Shown here piece after piece: positions 15,875-25,095 of a stretch of 64,000 bases of DNA. Within the stretch, counting starts at the first letter, position 1. Each line of letters begins with the position of its first letter. The notes beneath the pieces were generated by a model. The model worked only from the letters and a program-made list of their open reading frames with translations, had not been told where the DNA came from and did no database searches. The DNA comes from Streptomyces alfalfae (GTDB lineage: Bacteria; Actinomycetota; Actinomycetes; Streptomycetales; Streptomycetaceae), in NCBI RefSeq assembly GCF_004127445.1, contig NZ_QEXM01000042.1, positions 124,001 through 188,000 on the forward strand, read 5' to 3'. Position numbers and translations under genes: made by a program.

Positions 15875-16753
15875 ATGGGTGACCCTACGTACGCGCAGTC
15901 TGCCGAGCCGGGACGTCCCGGACTGCCCGAGCCCGTCACGCCGGCCGGCCGTGACGGCCTCGCCGCGATTCTGGCGCGGCCGGAACGGGCCGTCGTGGCC
16001 CTCGACTTCGACGGCACGCTCGCCGCGATCGTGCCCGACCCCGAGCAGGCCCGCGCCCACCCCGACGCGGTGCCCGCGCTCGCCGCGCTCGCCCCGCGGC
16101 TGTGCTCCGTGGCCGTGGTCACGGGCCGCCCGGCGGGCGTCGCGGTGCGCTACGGCGGCTTCGCGGGCGTGCCGGGCCTCGACCACCTCGTGGTGCTCGG
16201 GCACTACGGCGCTGAGCGCTGGGACGCCGTCACCGGCACCGTGCGGGCGGCGGAGGCGCACCCGGGCGTCGCCGCGGTCCGGGCCGAGCTGCCCGGTTTC
16301 CTCGACGCGATCGGGGCCTGGCGCGGCACCTGGATAGAGGAGAAGGGCCGCGCGGTCGCCGTCCACACCCGCCGCGCGGAGGACCCGCAGGCGGCCTTCG
16401 ACGCCCTGCGCGAGCCGCTGGCGGAGCTGGCGGCACGCCACGGCCTGATCGTCGAGCCCGGCCGCATGGTCCTCGAGCTGCGCCCGCCCGGCATGGACAA
16501 GGGCGTGGCCCTCGCGGAGTACCTCCGCGAGGTGGGCGCGGAGTCCGTCCTCTACGCGGGCGACGACCTGGGCGACCTTCCCGCCTTCGGGGCGGTGGAG
16601 AAGCTGCGCTCGGACGGCGTCGCGGGTCTGCTGGTGTGCAGTGGCAGCGCGGAGGTCACGGAGCTCGCGGACCGCGCGGACCTGGTGGTGGACGGTCCCC
16701 CTGGGGTCGTCGCCCTCCTCTCCGCCCTCACGTCCCGGCTCCCGCCCGCCTGA
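15875..16753 (+). CDS. otsB: Trehalose-6-phosphate phosphatase
   Basis: A 292-residue HAD phosphatase. Motif I is ALDFDGTLAAI near residues 47-57, motif II is VVTGRP near 88, and motif IV is LYAGDDLGDLPAF near 228 (acidic metal site). The cap has the trehalose-phosphatase pattern (WIEEKGRAVAVHTRRA). It dephosphorylates trehalose-6-P made by OtsA, which is encoded convergently next door. TAGGGT at 15862-15867 lies seven bases before the ATG, with no Shine-Dalgarno sequence, so a leaderless transcript is likely. Confidence 0.93.
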   Translation: MGDPTYAQSAEPGRPGLPEPVTPAGRDGLAAILARPERAVVALDFDGTLAAIVPDPEQARAHPDAVPALAALAPRLCSVAVVTGRPAGVAVRYGGFAGVPGLDHLVVLGHYGAERWDAVTGTVRAAEAHPGVAAVRAELPGFLDAIGAWRGTWIEEKGRAVAVHTRRAEDPQAAFDALREPLAELAARHGLIVEPGRMVLELRPPGMDKGVALAEYLREVGAESVLYAGDDLGDLPAFGAVEKLRSDGVAGLLVCSGSAEVTELADRADLVVDGPPGVVALLSALTSRLPPA

Positions 16754-16782
16754 CCGCCGCCGCGCTTGTGGGTGTTCCCGGC

Positions 16783-16919
16783 CCGCCGCTTCGCGGCGGA
16801 TGCTTTCCCACCGGCCCGTTACCCCGCAGCGCTTCCCCACCCGGGACCGCCCCGTCCGTTTCCCCTTGATGCGGGGTGAACGGGCGGGTGGGTGGGAAAA
16901 GATCGCCGCGAAGCGGCGG
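16783..16919. repeat. Dispersed intergenic inverted-repeat element (copy B), between otsB and otsA
   Basis: A 137 bp imperfect palindrome. The left end is CCGCCGCTTCGCGGCGG (16783-16799) followed by ATGCTTTCCCACCGGCCCG. The right end is CGGGCGGGTGGGTGGGAAA, then GAT and CGCCGCGAAGCGGCG (16904-16918). Each end is itself a hairpin and the two ends pair with each other. It fills the gap between the convergent otsB and otsA and may act as a bidirectional terminator. Confidence 0.75.
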
Positions 16920-18338
16920 CTAGGACGGACCGCCGGTCAGGGCGTGCAGCTGGTCGAGGAACCACTGCGTGGGGGGAAGCGCCGTGGCCGCCGCCGCGAG
17001 GCGCTTGGTGCGCTCGGCCCGCTCCTCGGGAGCCATGCCGAGCGCCGAGTGCAGCGCCACCGCCGTGGCGGAGATGTCGTAGGGGTTCACCGCGATGGCG
17101 TCCTCGGCCAGCTCCTCGTACGCCCCGGCCTCCCGCGAGAGCACCAGCGCGCACCCCTCGTCGGAGACGACGGGCACCTCCTTGGCCACGAGGTTCATGC
17201 CGTCCCGGATGGGGTTGACCAGCGCCACGTCGGCGAGCCGGTACGCCGCGAGCGACCGCGCGAAGTCGTCCTCGACGTGCAGGACGACCGGCGTCCACCC
17301 CTCCGTGCCGAACTCGGAGTTGATCGCCGCGGCGACGCGCGAGACCTCCGCGGTGTAGTCGCGGTAGACCGCGAGGTCCTGCCGCGAGGGGTAGGCGAAG
17401 GCGACGTGGACGACGCGTTCGCGCCACTCGGGCCGGTCCACCAGGAGCTGCCGGTAGGCGTGCAGGCCGCGCACGATGTTCTTGGACAGCTCGGTCCTGT
17501 CCACCCGGACGATCGTCTTGCGGCCCTCGCCGATCTGCTCGCGCAGCGCCCGCAGCCGTTCCTCGACGTCGTCGCGCCGCGAGCGCTCCCGCAGGAAGTC
17601 CGCGTCGGCGCCGAGCCCGTGCACGCCGATGCGCGTGCCGGACGTGCCGCCGAGCAGCCGTACGCAGCACTCGGTGAAGTTGTCCGCCCACCGCCCGGTG
17701 AGGAACCCCAGCCGGTCCGCGCCGAGCATGCCCCGCAGCACCTGCTCCGCCACGTCGTCGGGGAGCATCCGGAAGTAGTCGGCCGGCGCCCACGGGGTGT
17801 GGGAGAAGTGGCCGATCCGCAGGTCGTCGCGGAGTTCGCGCAGCATGCCGGGGACCAGCGTCAGGTGGTAGTCCTGCACGAGGACCGCGGCCCCCGGCGC
17901 GGCCTCCGCCGCCAGCGCCTCGGCGAACGCGCGGTTGTACTGCTCGTAGGCGGCCCACTGGGCGCGGAACTCCGGGCCGAAGACCGGTTCGAGCGGCGTC
18001 TGGTACAGCATGTGGTGGACGAACCACAGGACGGAGTTCGCGATGCCGTTGTAGGCCGCCGCGTGCACGCCCTCACCGGCGCCCGCGTCGACGTCGAGCA
18101 TCCGCACGCCCGGCTCCGCGACCCCGCGCCGCACGGCCTCCCGGTCGCCCTCGCCGAGCGCCGCGCACACCCACAGGGCGTCCGCCTCGTCGCCGATGGC
18201 GCTCAGCCCGGACACGAGTCCGCCGCCGCCGCGCTTGGCGGACAGCTCCCCGTCCTCTCCCACGGAGTACGAGACGGGGCCGCGGTTGGACGCGACGAGT
18301 ACCTGTGCTGCTGCCGAGGAACGGGGCTCTGGAACCAT
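16920..18338 (-). CDS. otsA: Trehalose-6-phosphate synthase
   Basis: A 472-residue GT20 enzyme joining a nucleotide-activated glucose to glucose-6-P. Visible signatures: LVASNRGPVS at the start, KRGGGGLVSGL (sugar-phosphate loop), WFVHHMLYQTP, VLVQDYHLTLVPGML, GHFSHTPWAPADYFRMLP, and DGMNLVAKE near residue 360 (nucleotide-sugar site). TACGTT at 18346-18351, seven bases upstream of the ATG, suggests a leaderless mRNA. It converges on otsB and lies 75 bp downstream of the glucosylglycerate gene on the same strand. Confidence 0.95.
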   Translation of the reverse strand: MVPEPRSSAAAQVLVASNRGPVSYSVGEDGELSAKRGGGGLVSGLSAIGDEADALWVCAALGEGDREAVRRGVAEPGVRMLDVDAGAGEGVHAAAYNGIANSVLWFVHHMLYQTPLEPVFGPEFRAQWAAYEQYNRAFAEALAAEAAPGAAVLVQDYHLTLVPGMLRELRDDLRIGHFSHTPWAPADYFRMLPDDVAEQVLRGMLGADRLGFLTGRWADNFTECCVRLLGGTSGTRIGVHGLGADADFLRERSRRDDVEERLRALREQIGEGRKTIVRVDRTELSKNIVRGLHAYRQLLVDRPEWRERVVHVAFAYPSRQDLAVYRDYTAEVSRVAAAINSEFGTEGWTPVVLHVEDDFARSLAAYRLADVALVNPIRDGMNLVAKEVPVVSDEGCALVLSREAGAYEELAEDAIAVNPYDISATAVALHSALGMAPEERAERTKRLAAAATALPPTQWFLDQLHALTGGPS

Positions 18339-18413
18339 GTGGCAAAACGTAGCCCGTACCGGAAACGCTCAAACGTACGCCGAGCGGACTCCGCCAGACA
18401 CCCGGGACGAGCG

Positions 18414-19358
18414 CTACGCCACGCGCCGGTGCGCATACTCGGAGATACCGGTCATCGGCGGCCGTTCCTCCGTGTCCACGGCGTGCGTACGCGGCACGAA
18501 TCCGTGCTCGCCCCGCTCGAACTGCGTCAGCTCCGGGCGTACGAGGTGGCCGCGCGCCAGCCGCAGCTGCGCCGTGCGGTAGATGGCCGCCGCCATCCGC
18601 CCCAGCGCCTGCCCGTCCTGGTGCCGGTGCCGGCGCACCCCCACGTCGACCTGCGCGAGCGCGTCGAGCCCGACGGTGTGCAGCGCGTCGACGAGCAGCC
18701 CGAGCTCCACCCCGTACCCGACGGGGAAGGGCAGCTGTTCGAGGAGGGACCTGCGGGCCGCGTACTCGCCGCCGAGCGGCTGGACGAACCCGGCGAGCAG
18801 CGGCCAGTGCATGTTCAGCAGCGGGCGCGCCATCAGCTCGGTGACCCGGCCGCCCTGGCCGGATTCCTCGCCGAGGGGACGGTCGTACATCGCCTTCACG
18901 AGGTGCACGTCGGGGTCGGTGAGCAGCGGGCCCACTATCCCCGTGACGAAGTCCGCGGAGAACTCCTTCAGGTCCGCGTCGACGAACGCCACGATGTCGC
19001 CGCCGGTGACCAGGAGCGAGCGCCACAGCACCTCGCCCTTGCCCGGCACGGCCGGGACGCGCGGCAGGATCGTGTCCCGGTGGACGACCCTGGCGCCCGC
19101 CTCCGCGGCGACCTCGGCGGTGCGGTCGGACGAGCCGGAGTCGATCACCACCAGCTCGTCGACCAGCGGCGCCCGCTCCATCAGCTCGCGGCGGATCTCG
19201 GCCACGATCGCGCCGACGGTCCGCTCCTCGTCCAGCGCGGGCAGGACGACGCTCACCGTCGCTCCGGACGCGCGCTTGGCCGCCGTCAGGCGGTCCACCG
19301 GACGGTCGGCGACCGACCAGGAACGCCTGCTCAGCCAGCGCTCGGCCTCTTCCAGCAC
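18414..19358 (-). CDS. gpgS: Glucosyl-3-phosphoglycerate synthase
   Basis: About 314 residues of GT-A fold: TVSVVLPALDEERTVGAIVAEI (nucleotide-sugar loop), ELVVIDSGSSDRT, AFVDADLKEFS (DxD-type metal site near residue 130), VKAMYDRPLG, GGEYAARRSLLEQLPFPVGYG, and a terminal DVGVRRHRHQDGQALGRMA. These match GpgS, the first enzyme of glucosylglycerate and methylglucose polysaccharide synthesis. The GTG at 19358 is chosen because GGGGAGG sits nine bases upstream. An ATG at 19376 in frame lacks a ribosome binding site. Together with otsA it forms a minus-strand solute/sugar block. Confidence 0.88.
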   Translation of the reverse strand: MLEEAERWLSRRSWSVADRPVDRLTAAKRASGATVSVVLPALDEERTVGAIVAEIRRELMERAPLVDELVVIDSGSSDRTAEVAAEAGARVVHRDTILPRVPAVPGKGEVLWRSLLVTGGDIVAFVDADLKEFSADFVTGIVGPLLTDPDVHLVKAMYDRPLGEESGQGGRVTELMARPLLNMHWPLLAGFVQPLGGEYAARRSLLEQLPFPVGYGVELGLLVDALHTVGLDALAQVDVGVRRHRHQDGQALGRMAAAIYRTAQLRLARGHLVRPELTQFERGEHGFVPRTHAVDTEERPPMTGISEYAHRRVA

Positions 19359-19541
19359 GGTCAGGTTCCTCCCCATACGGGATACGTCAGATGGTGCGGT
19401 ATGTGATCCATCTCGCTGTTCGGACGACTATCTCAAGGGTCCGGGCCTTCGGTTACAGTCTTGAACAACGCCGGTGGCCATCGCATGTCGGGGTCACCAC
19501 CGCGTTCACGACCAACAACTGAAACCCATAATCGAAAACCG

Positions 19542-19666
19542 CTCATCCAGAGGGGCAGAGGGAAACGGCCCGTTGAAGCCCCGGCAACCCTCCCGCCGAC
19601 CGCGAGGTCACGGTGGGGAAGGTGCCAATTCCGTCTCGCGGCGAGATGCGCCGCGAGGAAGATGAG
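19542..19666 (+). promoter_or_regulatory. SAM-I (S-box) riboswitch in the thrC leader
   Basis: The P1 helix is CTCATC (19542-19547) pairing with GATGAG (19661-19666). Between them are the conserved S-box segments CCAGAGGGGCAGAGGGAAA, CCGTTGAAGCCCCGGCAACC and GGTGCCAATTCC, in the right order. The 3' P1 strand runs into GAGGAGAAAGGG, the likely ribosome binding site region of thrC, so translational control is plausible. S-boxes normally turn genes off when SAM is high. Confidence 0.93.
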
Positions 19667-19685
19667 GAGAAAGGGCCTCGCCTCC

Positions 19686-20978
19686 ATGGCTGTTCAGACC
19701 GTCGCCACCGAAACGACCACCGCCGTCGACCTCGGACCGGCCTCCGGCCTCTCGTGCCGCGAGTGCGGCACCAAGTTCCCCCTCGGCCCCATTTTCGCCT
19801 GCGCCGAGTGTTTCGGCCCCCTCGAAGTCTCGTACGACCTGCCCCTCGGCGACCCGGAGTCGCTGCGCGCGCGGATCGAGGCGGGCCCCGCCAACATCTG
19901 GCGCTACGCCCCGCTGCTCCCCGTCCCCGCCGACGTGGCCGACAAGCCGAACCTGAACCCCGGCTGGACCCAGCTCGTCAAGGCCGACAACCTCGCCCGT
20001 GAGCTGGGTGTCGAGCCCGGCAAGCTGTTCGTCAAGGACGACTCGGGCAACCCCACGCACTCCTTCAAGGACCGCGTCGTCGCGCAGGCGCTCGAAGCCG
20101 CGCGCGCCTTCGGCTTCACCACGCTCTCCTGCTCCTCCACCGGCAACCTCGCGGGCGCCGTCGGCGCCGCCGCGGCCCGCGCCGGCTTCCGCTCCTGCGT
20201 GTTCATCCCGCACGACCTGGAGCAGGGCAAGGTCGTCATGGCCGCGGTCTACGGCGGCGAGCTGGTCGGCATCGAGGGCAACTACGACGACGTCAACCGC
20301 TTCTGCTCCGAGCTCATCGGCGACCCGCTGGGCGAGGGCTGGGGCTTCGTCAACGTCAACCTGCGGCCCTACTACGGAGAGGGTTCCAAGACCCTCGCGT
20401 ACGAGATCTGCGAGCAGCTCGGCTGGGAGCTGCCCGACCAGCTCGTCATCCCGATCGCCTCCGGATCGCAGCTCACGAAGATCGACAAGGGGCTGAAGGA
20501 GCTGATCGCTCTCGGCCTCGTGGCCGACAAGCCGTACAAGATCTTCGGCGCGCAGGCCGAGGGGTGCTCGCCGGTGTCGGCCGCCTTCAAGGCCGGGCAC
20601 GACGTCGTGCGCCCGCAGAAGCCGAACACGATCGCCAAGTCGCTGGCCATCGGCAACCCCGCCGACGGTCCCTACGTGCTCGACATCGCGCGCCGCACGG
20701 GCGGCGCGGTGGAGGACGTGAACGACGAGCAGGTCGTCGAGGCGATCAAGATCCTCGCCCGCACCGAGGGCATCTTCGCGGAGACCGCGGGCGGCGTGAC
20801 CGTGGGCGTCACCAAGAAGCTCGTCGAGGCGGGGCTCATCGATCCGTCCCTCACCACGGTCGTGCTCAACACGGGGGACGGGCTGAAGACGCTCGACGCC
20901 GTCGCCGAGACGTCGCAGGCTACCGCCACCATTCCGCCGAGCCTCGACGCCTTCCGCGCCGCGGGGCTCGCCGACTAG
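19686..20978 (+). CDS. thrC: Threonine synthase (plant-like class, PLP-dependent)
   Basis: 430 residues converting O-phosphohomoserine to threonine. The N-terminus has a Cys4 zinc-ribbon-like part (CRECG ... CAEC, about residues 21-42), typical of the plant/archaeal type. The PLP site NPTHSFKDRVVAQAL holds the Schiff-base Lys near residue 128, followed by SSTGNLAGAVGAAAA, the phosphate loop ASGSQLTKI and ETAGGVTVGVTKKL. Start: ATG at 19686, with AAAGGG ten bases upstream and directly behind the SAM-I aptamer. In plants this class is activated by SAM, which makes the SAM riboswitch notable. Confidence 0.95.
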   Translation: MAVQTVATETTTAVDLGPASGLSCRECGTKFPLGPIFACAECFGPLEVSYDLPLGDPESLRARIEAGPANIWRYAPLLPVPADVADKPNLNPGWTQLVKADNLARELGVEPGKLFVKDDSGNPTHSFKDRVVAQALEAARAFGFTTLSCSSTGNLAGAVGAAAARAGFRSCVFIPHDLEQGKVVMAAVYGGELVGIEGNYDDVNRFCSELIGDPLGEGWGFVNVNLRPYYGEGSKTLAYEICEQLGWELPDQLVIPIASGSQLTKIDKGLKELIALGLVADKPYKIFGAQAEGCSPVSAAFKAGHDVVRPQKPNTIAKSLAIGNPADGPYVLDIARRTGGAVEDVNDEQVVEAIKILARTEGIFAETAGGVTVGVTKKLVEAGLIDPSLTTVVLNTGDGLKTLDAVAETSQATATIPPSLDAFRAAGLAD

Positions 20979-21026
20979 TCGCCCTGGGGCCTTCGGACCG
21001 TCGTCGGCCGACGGTCGTGGTCCGTC

Positions 21027-21061
21027 CTCGCGCAGTTCCCCGCGCCCCTGGGAGGGGCGCC
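21027..21061. repeat. Short Streptomyces intergenic repeat with hairpin
   Basis: CTCGCGCAGTTCCCCGCGCC is followed by a GCGCCCC-TGGGA-GGGGCGC hairpin (21042-21060). I recall this sequence type as very frequent between Streptomyces genes. Here it splits thrC from the sulfur-carrier gene and could act as a weak terminator or RNA processing site. Confidence 0.65.
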
Positions 21062-21093
21062 ACAGCCACCCCCGACCACAGAGGTGAACCTTC

Positions 21094-21369
21094 ATGAGCG
21101 TGAACGTCCGTATCCCCACCATTCTCCGTACCTACACCGGCGGGCAGGCCGAGGTCGCCGCCGAGGGGGCCACCCTCGGTGAGGTCATCGCCGACTTGGA
21201 GAAGAACCACACCGGCATCGCCGCCCGCGTCCTGGACGACCAGGGCAAGCTGCGCCGCTTCGTCAACGTGTACGTGAACGACGACGACGTCCGTTTCGAG
21301 CAGGGCCTGGAAACGGCCACTCCGGACGGCGCCGGCATCTCGATCATTCCCGCCGTCGCCGGTGGCTGA
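21094..21369 (+). CDS. cysO: CysO-like ubiquitin-fold sulfur-carrier protein
   Basis: A 91-residue beta-grasp protein (ThiS/MoaD fold) ending in Gly-Gly (IIPAVAGG), the site of thiocarboxylate formation. Its pattern (VRIPTILRTYTGGQ, RFVNVYVNDDDVRF) is nearly that of mycobacterial CysO, which carries sulfur for cysteine synthesis with CysM and is trimmed by the metalloprotease Mec. Neither cysM nor mec is in this window. GAGGTGAACC supplies the ribosome binding site. It is downstream of thrC but separated by a repeat, so co-transcription is uncertain. Confidence 0.88.
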   Translation: MSVNVRIPTILRTYTGGQAEVAAEGATLGEVIADLEKNHTGIAARVLDDQGKLRRFVNVYVNDDDVRFEQGLETATPDGAGISIIPAVAGG

Positions 21370-21411
21370 TCACATGACTGATCATTCGCGCGTACGGCCC
21401 GCGTAATGCGC

Positions 21412-21446
21412 ATTGCCCCCTCCGGGAGAGAAACGGAGGGGGCAAT
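21412..21446 (+). terminator. Terminator after cysO
   Basis: Perfect 13 bp stem, ATTGCCCCCTCCG with CGGAGGGGGCAAT, with a 9-nt loop, followed by TCTG. It lies 42 bp after the cysO stop codon. Confidence 0.85.
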
Positions 21447-21802
21447 TCTGCATGGTTGAGCGCGGTACAGTTGGGGAACGTGCTTCGCCTGTCCATGCCG
21501 AGTGCATCGACGAAGTCGGCCGGGAGTCGACGAGAAGCAGCCAAAGCGCGACACCCTTTTGGGCCTTCTGTGGCTTTTGCCCGGCCCGACTTGCCCCCGA
21601 TTCCGGGGAATTCTCCGTAAATCGCCGATCGGCCATGCCCAGAATTCTCGTCCGATTGACCTGTTGCAGACGGCAGTTGGACAGATACATTCAGCGGCGG
21701 TCGACGCGTTCCGGCGCACACCCCCAACCAATGGGGGGTGAGGTCTGACCCGGGTCCGCGAAGTGCGGTCCTGTGCAAGGGCCAGTAATAGGGGAGTTAG
21801 GC
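21447..21802 (+). other. Gap before the cold-shock gene, probably promoter plus long leader
   Basis: These 356 bp contain no convincing gene. The stretch 21540-21680 is clearly less GC-rich than the surroundings, as expected for a promoter or structured cold-shock leader. No -35/-10 pair convinced me. A long 5' leader is common for csp genes, so its presence here is inferred. Confidence 0.4.
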
Positions 21803-22006
21803 ATGGCTCAGGGCACCGTCAAGTGGTTCAACGCGGAGAAGGGGTACGGCTTCATCGCGGTCGACGGTGGTGCGGATGTTTTCGTCCACTACAGCGCGAT
21901 CCAGATGGACGGCTACCGCACCCTGGAAGAAGGTCAGCGAGTCGAGTTCGAGATCTCGCAGGGCCAGAAGGGTCCGCAGGCGGACATGGTCAAGCTCGCC
22001 GTCTAG
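21803..22006 (+). CDS. Cold-shock protein (CspA type)
   Basis: 67 residues, a single cold-shock OB-fold domain: GTVKWFNAEKGYGFIAVDGG (RNP1) and DVFVHYSAI (RNP2). It binds single-stranded RNA and DNA and acts as an RNA chaperone. ATG at 21803 (MAQGTVKWF) with GGGGAGTTAGGC upstream is preferred over an ATG 30 bp earlier. It has its own terminator immediately downstream. Confidence 0.96.
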   Translation: MAQGTVKWFNAEKGYGFIAVDGGADVFVHYSAIQMDGYRTLEEGQRVEFEISQGQKGPQADMVKLAV

Positions 22007-22039
22007 CTCGGCGCGAACGGCCACCGACGCAAGCATCGT

Positions 22040-22075
22040 GAGGGGCCCGTATCCCGTAGGGGGTACGGGCCCCTC
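22040..22075 (+). terminator. Terminator after the cold-shock gene
   Basis: 12 bp stem, GAGGGGCCCGTA with TACGGGCCCCTC, with a 12-nt loop, starting 34 bp after the stop codon. It isolates the csp transcript from groEL. Confidence 0.85.
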
Positions 22076-22121
22076 GTGTGCGCCCCCGCCGCCGCTGACT
22101 GTCCGGGAACGGTCAGAGGCG

Positions 22122-22184
22122 CTTGCACTCGCAGGGGTCGAGTGCTAATCATGGGGCTTAGCACTCTCCCAGTGAGAGTGACAG
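22122..22184 (+). promoter_or_regulatory. groEL promoter region with tandem CIRCE (HrcA) operators
   Basis: CIRCE 1: CTTGCACTC-N9-GAGTGCTAA (22122-22148), with a perfect right arm and a left arm two bases off TTAGCACTC. CIRCE 2: TTAGCACTC-N9-GAGTGACAG (22158-22184), with a perfect left arm and a weaker right arm. TTGCAC (22123-22128), 17 bp, TAATCA (22146-22151) may be the promoter, so bound HrcA would cover the -35 to -10 region. The distance to the start codon is about 170 bp. Confidence 0.9.
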
Positions 22185-22350
22185 AACTTGGATCGGGTCG
22201 GTGAGGCCCGCACGCCGGGTGGGGCAGGGAACCACGCGGTGCGCAGGCCGTCCGTCGCGGGCGCCAGCACGGTCCGTTTGCCTGCTTTTCCTTCTTCGGG
22301 CCCTTGACGGGCCGGGGGAAGACCCCATTCGTCCGGGAGGACCACTTCAC

Positions 22351-23976
<1,626 letters not shown>

Positions 23977-24007
23977 TCGGCCTCTGGTCGATCACTGTCC
24001 TGACGTG

Positions 24008-24049
24008 CCGAGGGCGGCACTCCTTCTCACGAAGGGGTGCCGCCCTCGG
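24008..24049 (+). terminator. Terminator after groEL
   Basis: Long hairpin: CCGAGGGCGGCAC with GTGCCGCCCTCGG, extended inside by CCTTC/GAAGG. It starts 32 bp past the stop codon. There is no clear U-run, as is usual in Streptomyces. The remaining gap to 24189 shows nothing. Confidence 0.85.
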
Positions 24050-24189
24050 GCGTTTCCTGTGCCCGCCGCTCAGCGTTTCGTGCGAACCGGTCCCCGGCCG
24101 CTCGTACGCGACAAGTCTGTCGCGAAGCCGACCGGGGCCGGCGTCCTTCCCGCCGGGCCGCGCGGCGCCGGTGCCGCGGGGAGTCCGGA

Positions 24190-25014
24190 TCAGCCGTTGC
24201 GGGCCATCGTCCGGTGGATCCAGTCCGCGTGGGCGGGCGCGCTGGTGTAGAGCCCCGGTCCCTCGCTGCAGCGCACGCCCGGCGCGCCGGGACCCGAGGT
24301 GACGCCGATGAGCTCCCAGCGCCCCTTGCGGTCCCGCTGGACCTGGGGGCCGCCCGAGTCGCCGTGGCACGCCATGGCCTTCGGCACCTGGCTGATCGTG
24401 CACAGACGGGTGCTGTCCGCGTAGCCCGGCGCGCACTCGGAGACCGCGCCGCGGCGCGTGTCGAGCTCCTGGAGCCGGTCGGGGAAGACCACCTCGGTGG
24501 CGTCGGGCGAGTCGTCGGTCCTGCCGAAGCCCATGATGCGGGTCGGAGTGCCGGGCTTCCCGGGCTTGTCCGCGATGCGGATGGGCTTCTCGGAGACCGC
24601 GCGGTTCAGCCGGATCAGGGCGACGTCATGGCGGTTGGGACCGCTGTCGTCACCGTTCCTGTAGCTCGGGTGCGTCACGGTCTTCGCGATGGACCGTACG
24701 GTGCCGCCGGACTTCCGCCACTCACTGCCGACCCGGACGGCGCCGTCCAGGGTGACGAGCTTCGGGTCCACGCAGTGGGCGGCCGTGAGCACCCACTTCG
24801 CGTCGATCAACGACCCGCCGCAGACCCCCTTGAAGGTGGGGTCGTCCACGCCCGTCACCGGGATCGACACCATGGACGGGTACCGCTGCGTGGAATCCTT
24901 TCCGTTGACGATGGCTTCGGCGCTGCCGGACATCATGGCGGCGCACGCCGCGCCGGCCAGGGCCACCGCGGCGGTGCGCGCCACCGTGCGGCGCGAGGAC
25001 TTCAGGCTGAACAC
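24190..25014 (-). CDS. Secreted trypsin-like serine protease (S1A)
   Basis: About 274 residues. The signal peptide (KSSRRTVARTAAVALAGAAC ... GSAEA) is followed by the mature start IVNGKDS, like activated trypsins. The catalytic triad is visible: His in LTAAHC, Asp in RHDVALIRLN, Ser in CHGDSGGPQV. Cysteines pair as in trypsin. The GTG at 25014 is chosen for its GGAG ribosome binding site and because the signal peptide then begins properly. A longer frame from 25080 adds 22 unrelated residues. It lies downstream of the DUF397 gene on the same strand. Confidence 0.92.
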   Translation of the reverse strand: MFSLKSSRRTVARTAAVALAGAACAAMMSGSAEAIVNGKDSTQRYPSMVSIPVTGVDDPTFKGVCGGSLIDAKWVLTAAHCVDPKLVTLDGAVRVGSEWRKSGGTVRSIAKTVTHPSYRNGDDSGPNRHDVALIRLNRAVSEKPIRIADKPGKPGTPTRIMGFGRTDDSPDATEVVFPDRLQELDTRRGAVSECAPGYADSTRLCTISQVPKAMACHGDSGGPQVQRDRKGRWELIGVTSGPGAPGVRCSEGPGLYTSAPAHADWIHRTMARNG

Positions 25015-25095
25015 TGGTTCTCCGATCGGACGAGCAGGTGCGACGTGCTCAGCCTCGGCGATCAAGGGGAACCGATCCATCCGGTCAGCGGGCCT

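Noticed and set aside
16641..19406. Plus-strand open frame over otsA and gpgS
   Set aside because: Shadow frame of two clear minus-strand enzymes, with no ribosome binding site and no recognisable motif.
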